64,000 bases of DNA from Halopseudomonas pelagia (GCF_009497895.1 NZ_CP033116.1:1550001-1614000), one strand, 5' to 3'; positions 26,814-38,237 are shown, numbered from the stretch's first letter. Made by a program: numbers and translations. The notes: generated by a model from the sequence alone, not told the origin.

Positions 26814-27500
26814 TCAGGGTCGCTGATTGACTTCCAGGGCGTTCACAAACTCGCCCTGCAGATGCGGATCGCCGGTGGTCAGCAGGATAAGCATGTTTTC
26901 CAGCTGATTGGACTCTTCCGCCAGGCCCAGCTCGGAGAGACGATGAACGCGATAGGCCCACTGATCCACGTCATCGTTTTCCAGATTGTCGTAGATAAGC
27001 CTGACCGCTTCATGCAGCTTGCTGCGAAGCTCGCGGTCGATCAGCAAGTTCACCTCATCGCGGGCTTTCGGCCCGGCACTGGCAGCCAGCTGTATGACAC
27101 GCAGGTTGTCATAGTCCAAATTGAGAAAGCCGTCGTTCAGCAGGTTCAGGCGTAGGACCCCATCAACGTCGGTATCAAGGCTGGTGCGAAAGCTTCCGGC
27201 AATGATGTCGACCGGCTTGTTGGCCCAGGGCAGCGTCTGGTGTTCTTCGCGCCGATCAATGATGCGGCCGCGTGCATTGAGCTCGGTAACATCGTAATGC
27301 AGCTGTTGCTGCACACGCAGGGTGCGCTGGGGCAATGACAATACCGACACTTCGCCCGCATCAATCTGAATGCTGTGGTTAAGCAGGGTACGCTCAACAC
27401 GAGCGGGCGAGCTTTCGCTATGCGGCATATTCATGCCGCAGGCAGTTAACATCAGGCTGGCGGGCATCCACAGCCACCAGTTTGCCGCATGCGCTTGCAT
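26814..27500 (-). CDS. Lipoprotein of unknown function
   Basis: The 228-residue protein starts with a hydrophobic signal ending in lipobox LTAC (MPASLMLTACGM). The mature part is a mixed beta/alpha domain with no recognised motif, and its C-terminal part is helical (HRLSELGLAEESNQLENMLILL). The start at 27500 (MQAHAANWWLW) places the lipobox correctly. It sits between proS and the lytic transglycosylase gene, the same position as PA0955 in P. aeruginosa as I recall. An envelope role is likely; the function is unknown. Confidence 0.78.
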   Translation of the reverse strand: MQAHAANWWLWMPASLMLTACGMNMPHSESSPARVERTLLNHSIQIDAGEVSVLSLPQRTLRVQQQLHYDVTELNARGRIIDRREEHQTLPWANKPVDIIAGSFRTSLDTDVDGVLRLNLLNDGFLNLDYDNLRVIQLAASAGPKARDEVNLLIDRELRSKLHEAVRLIYDNLENDDVDQWAYRVHRLSELGLAEESNQLENMLILLTTGDPHLQGEFVNALEVNQRP

Positions 27501-27513
27501 TGTCTCTCTGCCC

Positions 27514-29247
27514 TCAGGCCTTGCCGAATTGTTCGAGCAGGAAGCCAAGCATGTCCGCACTAGGGATGTTGCGAGCTTCGCTGTCGCGCCGGTATTTGTA
27601 TTCCAGGTGACCTTCGGCCAGCCCGCGGTCGCTGATCACTACCCGATGGGGAATACCGATCAGGTCCATATCAGCGAATTTGACGCCGGGGCTGACTTTT
27701 TTGTCACGGTCATCCAGTAATACTTCAATGCCCGCCTTCTGCAGCCCCTGATAGAGCTGATCGGTGACTTCCCGTACTTCGTCCGAGCTTTCCATTTTCA
27801 TAGGCACCAGCACGACCTGGAAGGGCGCCAGGGCGTCAGGCCAGATAATGCCGCGTTGGTCGTAATTCTGCTCGATGGCGGCGGCGACCACGCGTGACAC
27901 GCCAATGCCGTAGCAACCCATGATCAGCGTGCTGGCTTTGCCTTGCTCGTTCAGCACATTGCAGTTCATGGCCTCACTGTACTTGCGGCCCAGCTGGAAG
28001 ATATGCCCCACCTCGATGCCGCGGCGGATGACCAGCGTGCCGTCGCCGTCCGGGCTGATATCCCCTTCCACGACGTTACGCAGGTCAGCAACCTCATCGT
28101 ACTTGGCGTCGCGGTCCCAGTTGACGCCGGTGAAGTGGCGACCGTCCTGATTGGCACCGCAGACAAAGTCAGCCAGGTGCGCAGCGCTATAATCGGCAAT
28201 CACGGTGATATCTAGACCCACCGGGCCAATCGATCCAGGCTTGCAGCCGATGGCCTGTTGAATCTGGGACTCGGTGGCGAAGGTCAGCGGCGCATGCACT
28301 GCAGGATGGTTTTCCACCTTGATGGTGTTCATCTCGTGATCGCCACGCAGTATCAGTGCGACCAGTGGGTTGTGTTTACCATCCGGTGATTGGCCGAGCA
28401 CAATCAGCGTTTTAACCGACTGTTCTGCTGGCAGTTGCAGGAACTGGCTGACGGCTTCAATCGTGAGTTGGTCAGGGGTATCCACCAGCGTTTTCGATTG
28501 CATTGCGGCAGGGCGGTCACCCTGGGGTAGTTGCGCCGTGGCTTTTTCCATATTGGCGGCGTAGGTGCCGGTATCCGAGAACACGATAGCGTCCTCACCG
28601 GAATCAGCCAGCACATGGAATTCGTGCGAGCCTTCACCGCCGATGGAGCCGTTGTCCGCCACTACTGGGCGGTAGTTAAGGCCCAGCCGGCTGAAGACGT
28701 TGCAATAGGCTTGGTACATGCCGTCGTAGGTCTGCTGCAGAGAATCCTGGTCTAGGTGGAAGGAGTAGGCATCCTTCATGACAAACTCGCGGGCGCGCAT
28801 CAGGCCGAAGCGCGGACGGATCTCGTCGCGAAATTTGTTCTGAATCTGGTACAGATTCAATGGCAATTGCTTGTAGCTGGTGATCTCGGTACGCGCCAGA
28901 TCGGTAATCACTTCTTCATGGGTCGGGCCGACGCAAAATTCGCGATCGTGGCGATCCTTCAGGCGCAACAACTCTGGGCCGTACTGCTCCCAGCGTCCCG
29001 ATTCCTGCCATAGCTCGGCGGGCTGAATGGCCGGCATCAGTACTTCCATGGCACCGGCATTGTTCATCTCGTCACGCACCACGGCTTCGACCTTGCGCAG
29101 TACCCGCAAACCCATAGGCAGCCAGGTGTACAGGCCCGAGGCTATCTTGCGGATCATCCCTGCGCGCAGCATCAGCTGATGGCTGATCACTGTGGCGTCA
29201 GCAGGAGTTTCCTTCAGGGTCGATATCAGATATTGGCTGGTACGCAT
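27514..29247 (-). CDS. proS: Prolyl-tRNA synthetase
   Basis: The 577-residue class II synthetase is of the bacterial type with an inserted editing domain. Motifs seen: [18 protein letters not shown] at the start, [17 protein letters not shown] (motif 1 region), [26 protein letters not shown] (motif 2), the insertion about residues 230-390, and [16 protein letters not shown] (motif 3). It charges tRNA-Pro and edits Ala-tRNA-Pro. The start at 29247 matches the conserved N-terminus; an open frame reaching 29349 is not needed. Confidence 0.97.
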   Translation of the reverse strand: MRTSQYLISTLKETPADATVISHQLMLRAGMIRKIASGLYTWLPMGLRVLRKVEAVVRDEMNNAGAMEVLMPAIQPAELWQESGRWEQYGPELLRLKDRHDREFCVGPTHEEVITDLARTEITSYKQLPLNLYQIQNKFRDEIRPRFGLMRAREFVMKDAYSFHLDQDSLQQTYDGMYQAYCNVFSRLGLNYRPVVADNGSIGGEGSHEFHVLADSGEDAIVFSDTGTYAANMEKATAQLPQGDRPAAMQSKTLVDTPDQLTIEAVSQFLQLPAEQSVKTLIVLGQSPDGKHNPLVALILRGDHEMNTIKVENHPAVHAPLTFATESQIQQAIGCKPGSIGPVGLDITVIADYSAAHLADFVCGANQDGRHFTGVNWDRDAKYDEVADLRNVVEGDISPDGDGTLVIRRGIEVGHIFQLGRKYSEAMNCNVLNEQGKASTLIMGCYGIGVSRVVAAAIEQNYDQRGIIWPDALAPFQVVLVPMKMESSDEVREVTDQLYQGLQKAGIEVLLDDRDKKVSPGVKFADMDLIGIPHRVVISDRGLAEGHLEYKYRRDSEARNIPSADMLGFLLEQFGKA

Positions 29248-29353
29248 GGGGCTGGATAATCCTGGGGCAGAGTCATGTATTGGGCGTATTGTACGGTTGT
29301 CATCATGTGACGTATAGCCCACGAAGCGGGGCAGCGGGGCTGAATACAAGCAT

Positions 29354-29380
29354 AAAAAAACCCGGCCGAAGCCGGGTTTT
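29354..29380 (-). terminator. Terminator after the OprD-family porin gene
   Basis: CCCGGC (29361-29366) pairs with GCCGGG (29371-29376) around a CGAA loop, with A's on the left and T's on the right that extend the stem. Read on the minus strand it ends in seven T's, so it terminates oprD before proS. Confidence 0.92.
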
Positions 29381-29402
29381 CTGTTTCTTACCTCAGGTCT
29401 GC

Positions 29403-30695
29403 TTAGAGCAGGTCCCAGGTGTAGGAAACGATCAGGCGGTTTTCATCAACATCACCACCGTCAAGAGCTGCGTCCTGACGAATGGTAGCGTTACGCCACA
29501 AAACGTTGACGCCTTCCAGCATCCCAGCTTGCATGGTGTAGCTGATGTTGGTGTCACGCTCCCAACGAGTGTCGCGAGAAACAATTACATCTTCGGCTGG
29601 ATCCGAAACAAATCCGGTATCAATGTCGCTGCCGCGGATGTAGCGGGTCATGAACGTCAGACCAGGAATGCCAAGGCCTTCGAAGTCATAGTCATAACGA
29701 GCCTGGTAGGATTTTTCATCCTTGGCGTTGAAATCCAGGTATTGAACCGAGTTGGCGATAAAGATGCCGCCATCCAGGTAAGCAAAGCCTGCATCGCCAC
29801 CCATACGCTGTGCTGCCAGGGTAAAGCCATGGTTGCCGGCGCCCAGAGTCACACCAATGGAAGTAGCTTTGTTGTCATATTCGGCAATTGAGCTTTCGTT
29901 GGAAGTCTCGTAGTGAGCCAGGTCAGTGCTCAGCGACAGGCCTTCGGCCAGGTCGAAGGTGTAAGACAGGCCAGCGAAATGACGCTTCCACAGCTCATCG
30001 GCCTTGGAAGTGTACAGAGTTGCACCCAGTGCATCGCTGAAATCGTAAGTACCGCCGAGGTAAACAACCTTCTCGTCTTCAACGCCGAAAGCGCCGTCGT
30101 CTTCAGAGGAGAGGGCCATCTCGCCGCGGTCGTTCATGCGGCCGGCTTCAACAAAGAGGCCGTCGATTGTGTTGTTGGTAACGCTGTAACCGGAATAGTG
30201 GTTCGGCAGCAGGCGGGCGTCATCGTATGCTATAACGGGGTTTTCTGGCAGGTGTACGCCATAACGCAAAACGGTATCGTTCAGGATATTGGCTTTTACT
30301 GCGCCACGAATTTCCGAGTAGTTGCTTGGACCGGTGTCGCCCGACCGCGTGGCGGCATCATAGCTGCTAGGAAGGAGACCGGTTTCAGCTGTCTTGCCGG
30401 TGCTGTCAAGCTTGATGCCCAGCATGGAAATGGTGTCGAAACCCAGGCCGATCGGGCCGCGGGAATAACCGGATTCGAAGTTCAGCACGAAGCCAGTAGC
30501 AGTTTCGTCACGCTTGCTTTGACCGGCGCCGCTGCTGCGGAAATCACGGTTGAAGTTCATGGTACGGTTGCTGAGGGTAGCGGAAGAGCCTTCGATGAAG
30601 CCTTCGCTTTCCTGTGCAGTTACGTTAGAAACCAGCAGGCCGTTGCCTACAGCAACTGCCAGCGCGATGGAACTCCACTTAATAGCATTTTTCAT
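29403..30695 (-). CDS. OprD-family outer-membrane porin
   Basis: The 430-residue protein has a signal peptide (1-28, ending VTAQ). The rest is an 18-strand-type barrel with alternating strands, ending in the C-terminal signature VSYTWDLL typical of OprD porins. OprD-family porins take up small amino acids or aromatic or aliphatic carboxylates. N-terminal motifs such as [22 protein letters not shown] are standard for the family. AAGGAG lies 10 bases before the start. It stands at the PA0958 (oprD) position next to proS, but assignment to basic amino acids needs more than position. Confidence 0.9.
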   Translation of the reverse strand: MKNAIKWSSIALAVAVGNGLLVSNVTAQESEGFIEGSSATLSNRTMNFNRDFRSSGAGQSKRDETATGFVLNFESGYSRGPIGLGFDTISMLGIKLDSTGKTAETGLLPSSYDAATRSGDTGPSNYSEIRGAVKANILNDTVLRYGVHLPENPVIAYDDARLLPNHYSGYSVTNNTIDGLFVEAGRMNDRGEMALSSEDDGAFGVEDEKVVYLGGTYDFSDALGATLYTSKADELWKRHFAGLSYTFDLAEGLSLSTDLAHYETSNESSIAEYDNKATSIGVTLGAGNHGFTLAAQRMGGDAGFAYLDGGIFIANSVQYLDFNAKDEKSYQARYDYDFEGLGIPGLTFMTRYIRGSDIDTGFVSDPAEDVIVSRDTRWERDTNISYTMQAGMLEGVNVLWRNATIRQDAALDGGDVDENRLIVSYTWDLL

Positions 30696-31005
30696 TCGTT
30701 CGTTGCTCCTTCAATTTTTTTAAACTTCTTAGAAATCGCGGTATCAGGGAACCAGGTATCTTTTTTATTGTCGCCTTAGATTAAAGCATCAAAACATTAT
30801 TTGCGAAACCAATCACTGGAAAAACAGCACCTTGTCGCTATTTTTCTATAATCTGTCGCATCAATGCTAGCCTTTTTCCTAAGGAAAATCGAACAGCGTC
30901 GCGGTAAAACGCGCTATTTGGGTGTTTTTTATAGCGAAACCGTCTCGAAATGGGACTGAGTTCGCAAAAAAGCTATAATGTAACCTTTATTTTCGGGATT
31001 CTGAC
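30696..31005. promoter_or_regulatory. Divergent intergenic region oprD/HIT gene, AT-rich
   Basis: This 310-base gap is clearly more AT-rich than the surrounding genes. A perfect TATAAT (30974-30979) lies 26 bases before the HIT gene start and is its likely -10, although its -35 is weak (TGGGAC). Several A/T runs lie in the oprD leader. I could not fix an oprD promoter or a regulator site. Confidence 0.55.
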
Positions 31006-31437
31006 ATGTTCAAGCTTGATGAGCAATTAGCTTCTGATTGCGTTGTATTGGGCGATTTCAAGCTGTGTACCCTGCTGCTAATGAATGATGCTCAGTATCC
31101 CTGGTTTATTCTGGTGCCTCGCCGGGAAGACATGACTGAGATATTCCAGCTGTCTGCGGCTGATCGCGGTCAGCTAATGGCGGAATCCTGCCTGCTGGCC
31201 GAGACCCTCAAGGACGCATTTGCCGCTGAAAAGATGAATATAGCGGCGCTGGGTAATGTAGTCAGTCAGTTGCATGTGCATCATGTGGTGAGATATCGCA
31301 CCGATGCGGCCTGGCCTGCTCCTGTATGGGGCAAGATGCCGGTGGTGAAGTGTCCGCCAGAGCTCATTGTTGAACGTATAAACAAGCTGAGGGCGGTCTT
31401 GACCGGTGGGTTTACCTTTGCGGAGTCATTTCGATGA
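31006..31437 (+). CDS. HIT-superfamily protein
   Basis: The 143-residue protein has the HIT fold: ILVPRREDMTEIFQLS, AALGNVVSQLHVHHVVR and a C-terminal VWGKMPV strand. The histidine triad is altered: H90-V-H92-H93-V where the canonical third His is expected one residue later. This variant is common in a proteobacterial HIT-like branch and leaves catalysis uncertain. Canonical members hydrolyse nucleotide phosphoramidates or dinucleoside phosphates. It overlaps slyX by four bases. Confidence 0.85.
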   Translation: MFKLDEQLASDCVVLGDFKLCTLLLMNDAQYPWFILVPRREDMTEIFQLSAADRGQLMAESCLLAETLKDAFAAEKMNIAALGNVVSQLHVHHVVRYRTDAAWPAPVWGKMPVVKCPPELIVERINKLRAVLTGGFTFAESFR

Positions 31438-31646
31438 GTGAATTGGAAAGCAGGATTGCCGATCTTGAGGTACGTCTGGTGTTTCAGGACGATACTTTGC
31501 AGGCTTTAAATGACGTGGTAGCCGCTCAGCAGATGGAGCTTGAAAAGCTCAGGCGATCGCTGGAAGTGTTGGCGCGGAGGCAGGCCGATCTGGCTGCCTC
31601 CATGCCTGGAGAAGCCAGCGATGACGCGCCGCCTCCCCATTATTGA
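31434..31646 (+). CDS. slyX: SlyX family protein
   Basis: The 70-residue protein is a short coiled coil (LESRIADLEVRLVFQDDTLQALNDVVAAQQMELEKL) with the DDAPPPHY end characteristic of SlyX. Function is unknown. Its ATG overlaps the HIT gene stop (ATGA), so the two are co-translated. Confidence 0.9.
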   Translation: MSELESRIADLEVRLVFQDDTLQALNDVVAAQQMELEKLRRSLEVLARRQADLAASMPGEASDDAPPPHY

Positions 31647-31660
31647 CAGAAGCGCGGTGA

Positions 31661-32275
31661 CTAGAGAATCACCACGTCTTCGGCCTGCAGGCCTTTGTCA
31701 CGGTTGGCAACCACGAATTCTACGCGCTGGCCTTCTGCCAATGCACGGTGGCCTTCGCCACGAATAGCACGAAAGTGGACGAAAACGTCATCGCCCTGGT
31801 CTCTGGAGATAAAGCCAAAACCTTTATTCGTGTTAAACCATTTCACCGTGCCCGCTTCGCGGTCGGAGGATTTGTTCAACATGGATTTGCCCGGCATGGA
31901 CGGCATGCTGAACGATACCTTGGATAGCTTTTCGGTCAGGGTCAGGATAGTCAGTAGGCACACTCCGCCGATAGCGAGCCCAATAGCATGTATGCCGAAG
32001 GCAGCGAGCGCGGGACTAATCAGTGTCGCGAACAAGGGGATAAGGGCAGCTAACAGGATCAGTACCGACGCGACCATGCTGGCGGCGCGTTTTGGTGCTG
32101 AGTAGAATTCGCTGTTGCTATTGAACTGCTGGAGATTGAGCAGGCCGGTCAGCAGAAGCAGAATGCCCATCAGGTCGATAGGACCTTGTTGGGTAAAGAA
32201 GGGTAATGCGTTGACGAGTCCGATGATCAGGGCTGTCAGGCCGACAATAAAATGCAGGTAATGAAAGAGTTTCAA
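31661..32275 (-). CDS. Membrane protein with C-terminal cold-shock domain
   Basis: The protein has about four membrane helices followed by a C-terminal cold-shock domain ([25 protein letters not shown]), with both RNP motifs (KGFGFI, VFVHF) intact. It should hold a nucleic-acid-binding domain at the inner membrane, facing the cytoplasm. I prefer TTG 32275 (MKLFHYLHF, 204 residues) because AAGGTGA lies 5 bases upstream; GTG 32284 is the alternative. It occupies the position of PA0961, listed as a probable cold-shock protein. Confidence 0.8.
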   Translation of the reverse strand: MKLFHYLHFIVGLTALIIGLVNALPFFTQQGPIDLMGILLLLTGLLNLQQFNSNSEFYSAPKRAASMVASVLILLAALIPLFATLISPALAAFGIHAIGLAIGGVCLLTILTLTEKLSKVSFSMPSMPGKSMLNKSSDREAGTVKWFNTNKGFGFISRDQGDDVFVHFRAIRGEGHRALAEGQRVEFVVANRDKGLQAEDVVIL

Positions 32276-32469
32276 GTAGTTCACCTTGGATACATTAACA
32301 ATGAGATTAGTGGCTGTCCGACTGTAAGGGTCATGGTCGGGGCGCGCACTGTAACCTGAATGTGCCAATGTCTCAAAGCGGCAAGCTTGAAGGAGCGGGG
32401 TATGAAGAGTGGAGCGGGGAGACCGCTCCACGGTAGATGCAGCTCAACTACGAGCGTGCCTCAGCCAGC

Positions 32470-32940
32470 TTAGCTCTCCAGCAGGCTGCGTAGCATCCAG
32501 GCCGTTTTTTCATGGACCTGCATACGTTGAGTCAACAGATCTGCGGTCGGCTCGTCGTGGGTTTCGTCGCAGATAGGGAAAACGGTACGCGCAGTGCGTA
32601 CACAGGCTTCCTGACCTTCAACCAGCAGGCGAATCATCTCCTTGGCTTCAGGAACCCCTTCCTCTTCCTTAATACTGCTCAGCTCCACAAACTGCTTGTA
32701 GGTTCCTGGCGCGGGGAAGCCCAGAGTCCGGATGCGCTCGGCAATATCGTCGACTGCCAAAGCCAGCTCGTTGTACTGGGTTTCAAACATCAGATGCAAT
32801 GTCTGAAACATCGGGCCTTTGACGTTCCAATGGAAATTGTGCGTTTTCAGATACAGGGTGTAGGTGTCTGCAAGCAAATGCGACAGGCCTTCAGCGATCT
32901 TTTCCCGATCCTTTTCTTTAATACCAATATCAATTTTCAT
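32470..32940 (-). CDS. Dps-like ferritin (DNA-protecting protein)
   Basis: The 156-residue ferritin-like protein has the Dps ferroxidase pattern [27 protein letters not shown] (H37, H49, E53) and a C-terminal four-helix bundle with [13 protein letters not shown]. Dps shells store iron and consume peroxide, limiting Fenton damage to DNA. Two adjacent ATG codons (32943, 32940) follow AGGAG; 32940 has better spacing and gives the usual length. It is divergent from aspS. Confidence 0.92.
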   Translation of the reverse strand: MKIDIGIKEKDREKIAEGLSHLLADTYTLYLKTHNFHWNVKGPMFQTLHLMFETQYNELALAVDDIAERIRTLGFPAPGTYKQFVELSSIKEEEGVPEAKEMIRLLVEGQEACVRTARTVFPICDETHDEPTADLLTQRMQVHEKTAWMLRSLLES

Positions 32941-33244
32941 CATCACTCCTGTTGAGTTATGTACGTCAAAAATGGCTGCACTGCTGTATTGACAGCATAG
33001 CATCGGGCTTGTTCAGAAATCGCCAGCTCAAGGCCAGGTATACCGATGCAAAATGTGTTTGTCGCTTATCGGACTGTGAGTTTCGCAACAGTCTGCGTCG
33101 GATTAGTGGCGACAATAGATCCGCCAGGTTCTCCCCGCGTGGACCAATTTTCGGGTATATTATGGCGCTTTTATCCGTGCGCCCTATGCCGCAGGCAGTA
33201 TTTCACTGCGCAAGCGGCCCGACTCAATACAGGAACACTACACC
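32941..33244. promoter_or_regulatory. Divergent intergenic region dps/aspS
   Basis: This 304-base gap should hold promoters for dps (minus) and aspS (plus). A TATATT (33155 region, in GGGTATATTATGG) is a possible -10 for aspS. I saw no convincing OxyR or Fur site by eye, no small gene with a ribosome-binding site, and no strong hairpin. Confidence 0.4.
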
Positions 33245-35020
33245 ATGATGCGTAGCCACTATTGCGGCCAGTTGAACGAGACACTGGCGGACCAGGAAAT
33301 CACTCTCTGCGGCTGGGTCCACCGTCGCCGTGATCATGGCGGGGTGATTTTCCTGGATATCCGTGACCGTGAAGGTCTGGCGCAGGTAGTGTTTGATCCG
33401 GATCGCGAAGAGACCTTCGCGCTGGCCGATCGTGTGCGCAGCGAGTACGTGGTCAAGGTCACCGGCAAGGTGCGCCCACGTCCGGCGGGAGCGGTGAATC
33501 CGAACATGGCTTCTGGCGCGATTGAAGTGCTGGGGTATGAGCTGGAAGTGCTGAACCAGGCTGAAACCCCGCCGTTTCCGTTGGATGAGTACTCCGATGT
33601 GGGTGAAGAAACCCGCCTGCGCTATCGCTTCATTGATCTGCGTCGTCCGGAAATGGCCGCCAAGCTGAAGCTGCGCTCGCGCATTACCAGCAGCGTGCGC
33701 CGTTACCTGGACGAGAACGGCTTTCTGGATGTGGAGACGCCGATTCTGACCCGCGCCACCCCCGAGGGTGCGCGTGACTACCTGGTGCCCAGCCGTACCC
33801 ATCCCGGCACCTTCTTCGCCTTGCCGCAATCGCCGCAGCTATTCAAGCAACTGCTGATGGTGTCCGGCTTTGATCGCTACTACCAAATTGCCAAGTGCTT
33901 CCGTGACGAGGATTTGCGTGCCGACCGCCAGCCGGAATTCACTCAGATCGATATCGAAACCAGCTTTATGGACGAGAAGGACATCATCGGTCTGACCGAA
34001 GGCATGATCCGCCAACTGTTCAAGGAAGTGCTAGACGTCGACCTGGGCGACTTCCCGCACATGACGTTCGAGGAAGCGATGCGTCGCTATGGCTCCGACA
34101 AGCCGGACTTGCGTAACCCGTTGGAGCTGGTAGATGTGGCTGACCAGTTGACCGAAGTCGATTTCAAGGTCTTCAGTGGCCCGGCCAATGATGCCAAGGG
34201 CCGTGTTGCTGCGCTGCGGGTACCCGGAGGCGCAAGCATGCCGCGCAAACAGATCGACGATTACACCAAGTACGTGGGCATCTACGGTGCCAAGGGCCTG
34301 GCCTATATCAAGGTCAACGAGCGCGCCAAAGGTGTCGAAGGCCTGCAGTCGCCTATCGTCAAATTCATCCCCGAATCGAATCTGGAAGTGATTCTGGACC
34401 GGGTCGGTGCGGTAGATGGCGATCTGGTGTTCTTTGGTGCGGACCGCGCCAAGGTGGTGTCCGAGGCGCTGGGTGCACTGCGCATCAAGCTGGGTCATGA
34501 CCTTGAACTGCTGACCTGTGAATGGGCGCCGATGTGGGTAGTCGACTTCCCGATGTTCGAGGAAAGCGATGACGGTAGCCTGAGCGCGCTGCATCACCCG
34601 TTCACTGCGCCCAAATGCAGCCCGGAAGAGCTGGCAGCAAACCCGGCGACGGCTTTGTCCCGTGCCTATGACATGGTGCTGAACGGTACTGAGCTGGGTG
34701 GCGGCTCGATCCGTATCCACCGCAAGGAAATGCAGCAAGCAGTGTTCAATATCCTCGGCATCAGCGCCGAAGAGCAGCAGGAGAAGTTCGGCTTCCTGCT
34801 CGATGCGCTGAAATACGGTGCGCCGCCGCACGGTGGCCTGGCTTTTGGCCTGGACCGTCTGGTGATGCTGATTACCGGTGCCCAGTCGATCCGTGAAGTC
34901 ATTGCTTTCCCGAAAACCCAGAGCGCTGCCTGTGTAATGACTCAGGCGCCGGGTGCGGTCGACAGTAAAGCGTTGCGTGAGCTGCATATTCGCCTGCGCG
35001 AGCAACCCAAGGCCGAGTAA
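33245..35020 (+). CDS. aspS: Aspartyl-tRNA synthetase (Asp/Asn, non-discriminating type)
   Basis: The 591-residue enzyme is a bacterial-type AspRS: OB-fold anticodon domain ([23 protein letters not shown]), class II motif 2 ([23 protein letters not shown]), the GAD insertion domain (about 280-420) and motif 3 ([13 protein letters not shown]). P. aeruginosa AspRS is known to charge both tRNA-Asp and tRNA-Asn, with GatCAB amidating the latter; the close sequence match suggests the same here. Two starts (33245, 33248) are adjacent; 33245 matches the PAO1 N-terminus. Confidence 0.97.
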   Translation: MMRSHYCGQLNETLADQEITLCGWVHRRRDHGGVIFLDIRDREGLAQVVFDPDREETFALADRVRSEYVVKVTGKVRPRPAGAVNPNMASGAIEVLGYELEVLNQAETPPFPLDEYSDVGEETRLRYRFIDLRRPEMAAKLKLRSRITSSVRRYLDENGFLDVETPILTRATPEGARDYLVPSRTHPGTFFALPQSPQLFKQLLMVSGFDRYYQIAKCFRDEDLRADRQPEFTQIDIETSFMDEKDIIGLTEGMIRQLFKEVLDVDLGDFPHMTFEEAMRRYGSDKPDLRNPLELVDVADQLTEVDFKVFSGPANDAKGRVAALRVPGGASMPRKQIDDYTKYVGIYGAKGLAYIKVNERAKGVEGLQSPIVKFIPESNLEVILDRVGAVDGDLVFFGADRAKVVSEALGALRIKLGHDLELLTCEWAPMWVVDFPMFEESDDGSLSALHHPFTAPKCSPEELAANPATALSRAYDMVLNGTELGGGSIRIHRKEMQQAVFNILGISAEEQQEKFGFLLDALKYGAPPHGGLAFGLDRLVMLITGAQSIREVIAFPKTQSAACVMTQAPGAVDSKALRELHIRLREQPKAE

Positions 35021-35047
35021 TTCAGTTTTAGATAGACGGAGGCGATG

Positions 35048-35794
35048 ATGGCCGGACATTCCAAATGGGCCAATATCAAGCACCGCAAGGCGGCCCAGGA
35101 TGCCAAGCGCGGCAAGGTGTTCAACAAGCTGATCCGCGAGCTGACTGTGGCGGCCAAATTGGGCGGTCCTGAGCCGGCAGATAATCCGCGGCTGCGCTCG
35201 GCGGTGGACAAGTCGCTGACCGCCAACATGACCCGTGACACCATTGACCGCGCCATCGCGCGCGGGGCTGGCAGTAACGACGCCGACAATATGGAAGAGC
35301 TGACCTATGAAGGTTATGGCGCCGGCGGTGTAGCGATTCTGGTCGAGGTGATGACTGATAATCACAATCGCACTGTCAGTGAGGTACGTCACGCGTTCAA
35401 TAAATGCGGCGGCAATCTGGGTACGGATGGATCGGTTGCCTATCTGTTTACTCGCCGTGGTCAGATCAGCTACGCCCCAGGTGTGGATGAAGACGCGCTG
35501 ATGGAAGCATCGCTGGAAGCGGGCGCCGAGGACGTGTTGAGCAACGACGATGGCTCTATCGAGGTGTTCACCACCTTCGAGGAATTCGGTGCGGTCAAGG
35601 ACAGCCTTGATGCGCGCGGGTTCGAAGCAGATGCTGCGGACCTCAGCATGATTCCCGCGACCACGACCGAACTGGATCTGGATACCGCCGAGAAAGTCAT
35701 CCGGCTGATCGATATGCTGGAGGACCTGGACGATGTGCAGAACGTTTACAGCAATGCGGAGATTCCCGATGCGGTGCTGGAGCAGATGAGTTAG
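35048..35794 (+). CDS. yebC: YebC/PmpR family transcriptional regulator or translation factor
   Basis: The 248-residue protein starts [23 protein letters not shown], the family hallmark, and has [16 protein letters not shown] and [14 protein letters not shown]. In P. aeruginosa PmpR represses the PQS regulator; other YebC proteins help ribosomes through proline stretches. It follows aspS by 27 bases and precedes ruvCAB, as in many proteobacteria. A terminator after it separates it from ruvC. Confidence 0.94.
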   Translation: MAGHSKWANIKHRKAAQDAKRGKVFNKLIRELTVAAKLGGPEPADNPRLRSAVDKSLTANMTRDTIDRAIARGAGSNDADNMEELTYEGYGAGGVAILVEVMTDNHNRTVSEVRHAFNKCGGNLGTDGSVAYLFTRRGQISYAPGVDEDALMEASLEAGAEDVLSNDDGSIEVFTTFEEFGAVKDSLDARGFEADAADLSMIPATTTELDLDTAEKVIRLIDMLEDLDDVQNVYSNAEIPDAVLEQMS

Positions 35795-35809
35795 TGATCC
35801 CGGTTAGTG

Positions 35810-35839
35810 AAAGAGGGAGGCGAATGCCTCCCTTTTTTA
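35810..35839 (+). terminator. Rho-independent terminator after yebC
   Basis: AGGGAGGC (35814-35821) pairs with GCCTCCCT (35826-35833) around GAAT, followed by a run of T's. It ends the aspS-yebC unit. Confidence 0.93.
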
Positions 35840-35924
35840 TTGCCCTGATCAGTTGAAGTTTTGATTCTGGCCCAAGCCAATGTGGCACACTGTGCCGCAG
35901 GTAAAATGAGAGTGGCAACAGCGT

Positions 35925-36452
35925 ATGGCATTGATTCTGGGCATAGATCCCGGCTCGCGCACCACTGGCTACGGGATAGTCAGTGAGCGCGCGGGCAAGT
36001 GTGAATATGTGACCTCTGGCTGCATTCGGCTGGGCGGCGGACCCTTCCCGGAACGACTGAAGCTGATCTTTGAAGGCTTGACCGAGCTGATAGGCCAATA
36101 CAAGCCAGAAATACTCAGTATTGAGCAGGTGTTTCTGGCGCGTAATCCGGATTCGGCTCTGAAGCTGGGGCAGGCCCGCGGCGCCGCCATAGTGGCCGCC
36201 GTTCATGCTGATATGCAGGTGCATGAGTATACTGCCAGGCAAATCAAGCAATCGGTGGTCGGTACCGGCGCGGCGGATAAATCCCAGGTGCAGCACATGG
36301 TCACCCAGTTGCTTGGGCTCTCTGGCACGCCCCAGGCCGATGCTGCAGATGCTTTGGCTGCCGCGCTCTGCCACGCCCATTCCGCCGCGTTGAACCTGCA
36401 GTTGGGTGGCGGTTTGCTTGGCTTGCGTAATGGCCGGGTGCGCAGGCGATGA
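35925..36452 (+). CDS. ruvC: Holliday junction endonuclease RuvC
   Basis: The 175-residue RuvC has the first catalytic Asp in [13 protein letters not shown], the Glu in [22 protein letters not shown] and the C-terminal [12 protein letters not shown]. It cuts Holliday junctions as a dimer, guided by RuvAB. It heads the ruvC-ruvA-ruvB cluster; ruvA begins 31 bases downstream. Confidence 0.97.
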   Translation: MALILGIDPGSRTTGYGIVSERAGKCEYVTSGCIRLGGGPFPERLKLIFEGLTELIGQYKPEILSIEQVFLARNPDSALKLGQARGAAIVAAVHADMQVHEYTARQIKQSVVGTGAADKSQVQHMVTQLLGLSGTPQADAADALAAALCHAHSAALNLQLGGGLLGLRNGRVRRR

Positions 36453-36483
36453 GCAAAAACAACATTGAACGAGGAGCCGCTGC

Positions 36484-37089
36484 GTGATTGGACGCCTGAA
36501 GGGCATTCTGCTGGAAAAACAACCGCCGCATATTCTGCTGGATGTGCAGGGGGTAGGCTATGAGCTGGACGCGCCGATGAGCACTTTTTACAAGCTGCCG
36601 ACCTTGGGTGAAATGGTCACTCTGCATACCCATATGGTAGTGCGTGAAGACGCGCAATTGCTTTATGCTTTTGCCGAGAAGCGCGAACGGGAATTGTTCC
36701 GTGAGCTGATCCGGCTTAACGGTGTGGGTCCTAAATTGGCGCTGGCGTTGATGTCTGGTCTCGAAGTGGACGAGTTGATTCGGGCGGTCCAGGCTCAGGA
36801 TACCAGTGCGCTGGTGCGCGTGCCGGGCGTGGGCAAGAAGACCGCGGAGCGCCTGCTGATCGAATTGCGTGACCGCTTTAAAGCCTGGGAAACGCTGCCT
36901 GGCTCGTTCAAGCCATTGGCCTCTGGTGCCGCCGCTGCGGCGCCGGCCTCACACAGTGCCGATGCGGTGAGCGCCTTGATTTCGCTCGGCTACAAGCCTC
37001 AAGAGGCAAGCCGGGCGATAGCATCGGTGGAAGAGGACGGTTTGAGCAGTGAAGAGTTGATACGTCGCGCCCTCAAGGGCATCGTTTAA
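36484..37089 (+). CDS. ruvA: Holliday junction helicase subunit RuvA
   Basis: The 201-residue RuvA has the OB-fold start [28 protein letters not shown], tandem helix-hairpin-helix motifs ([26 protein letters not shown]) and domain III ([17 protein letters not shown]). It binds four-way junctions and recruits RuvB. Translation starts at GTG 36484, since no in-frame ATG gives the full N-terminus. Confidence 0.97.
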   Translation: MIGRLKGILLEKQPPHILLDVQGVGYELDAPMSTFYKLPTLGEMVTLHTHMVVREDAQLLYAFAEKRERELFRELIRLNGVGPKLALALMSGLEVDELIRAVQAQDTSALVRVPGVGKKTAERLLIELRDRFKAWETLPGSFKPLASGAAAAAPASHSADAVSALISLGYKPQEASRAIASVEEDGLSSEELIRRALKGIV

Positions 37090-37115
37090 GCAGATTCAAA
37101 ACGCACGGGTAACTC

Positions 37116-38174
37116 ATGCTGGAAGAAGATCGCCTGATTGCTGCGAGTCCGCGGCAACAGGAAGAAGTCATAGACCGGGCCATCCGCCCCTATCGCCTGG
37201 CCGATTACATTGGCCAGCCGACAGTGCGCGAGCAGATGGAGCTGTTTATCAAGGCGGCGAAGGGCCGAGGTGAAGCGCTGGATCATGTGCTGATCTTTGG
37301 CCCGCCGGGCCTGGGCAAAACCACGCTGGCGAATATCATTGCCCAGGAGATGGGCGTCAAGATCAAGAGTACCTCCGGTCCGGTATTGGAGCGTGCCGGG
37401 GATCTGGCGGCGATGCTGACCAATCTGGAAGCAGGCGATGTGCTCTTTGTTGACGAGATACATCGGCTATCGCCGGTAGTGGAAGAAATTCTGTATCCGG
37501 CGATGGAGGATTATCAGCTCGACATCATGATCGGCGAGGGGCCCGCCGCCCGTTCCATCAAGCTGGACCTGCCACCCTTCACGCTGGTGGGCGCAACTAC
37601 CCGCGCCGGCATGCTGACCAACCCATTACGAGATCGCTTCGGGATCGTGCAGCGCCTGGAATTCTATGGCGTGGATGACCTGGCCACCATTGTGCGGCGT
37701 TCAGCCGGCATTCTGGGTCTGGACCTGGCGGCGGAGGGCGCGCTTGAAGTCGCTCGCCGTTCCCGTGGTACGCCGCGTATTGCCAATCGCCTGCTGCGAC
37801 GAGTGCGTGACTTCGCCGAGGTGCGCAGCAGCGGCAGCATTACCCGAGAGGTAGCCGATCAGGCATTGAACTTGCTTGATATCGATGAGAAAGGTTTTGA
37901 CCATATGGATCGGCGTCTGTTGTTGGCCATGATCGACAAGTTCGATGGCGGACCAGTGGGGATCGATAGCCTGGCAGCCGCGATCAGCGAAGAGCGCCAC
38001 ACCATAGAAGACGTGCTGGAGCCGTTTCTGATCCAGCAGGGGTTCATCACTCGTACACCTAGAGGGCGCATCCTGACGCGTCATGCCTATGCGCATTTTG
38101 GTCTCAATCTGCCGGCGCGCATGACTCAGCCGGTCGGGGACCTTTTTCTGGATGGTGGTGGTCTGAGCGAATAA
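37116..38174 (+). CDS. ruvB: Holliday junction helicase ATPase RuvB
   Basis: The 352-residue AAA+ motor drives branch migration with RuvA. Motifs: [18 protein letters not shown], Walker [13 protein letters not shown], Walker [17 protein letters not shown], sensor 1 LVGATTRAG and the C-terminal winged helix ([13 protein letters not shown]). It ends the ruvCAB unit; ybgC starts 63 bases downstream after an AT-rich stretch. Confidence 0.98.
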   Translation: MLEEDRLIAASPRQQEEVIDRAIRPYRLADYIGQPTVREQMELFIKAAKGRGEALDHVLIFGPPGLGKTTLANIIAQEMGVKIKSTSGPVLERAGDLAAMLTNLEAGDVLFVDEIHRLSPVVEEILYPAMEDYQLDIMIGEGPAARSIKLDLPPFTLVGATTRAGMLTNPLRDRFGIVQRLEFYGVDDLATIVRRSAGILGLDLAAEGALEVARRSRGTPRIANRLLRRVRDFAEVRSSGSITREVADQALNLLDIDEKGFDHMDRRLLLAMIDKFDGGPVGIDSLAAAISEERHTIEDVLEPFLIQQGFITRTPRGRILTRHAYAHFGLNLPARMTQPVGDLFLDGGGLSE

Positions 38175-38237
38175 TAAAAAAATATTTTCGATTTTACCGG
38201 GGAAGCACTATGCAAAGGTTACCGTTGGCTCTACATT

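Noticed and set aside
34031..35392. 453-codon open frame on the minus strand
   Set aside because: It is antisense to aspS and yebC, whose products are unmistakable; the translation is histidine- and glutamine-rich without motifs.
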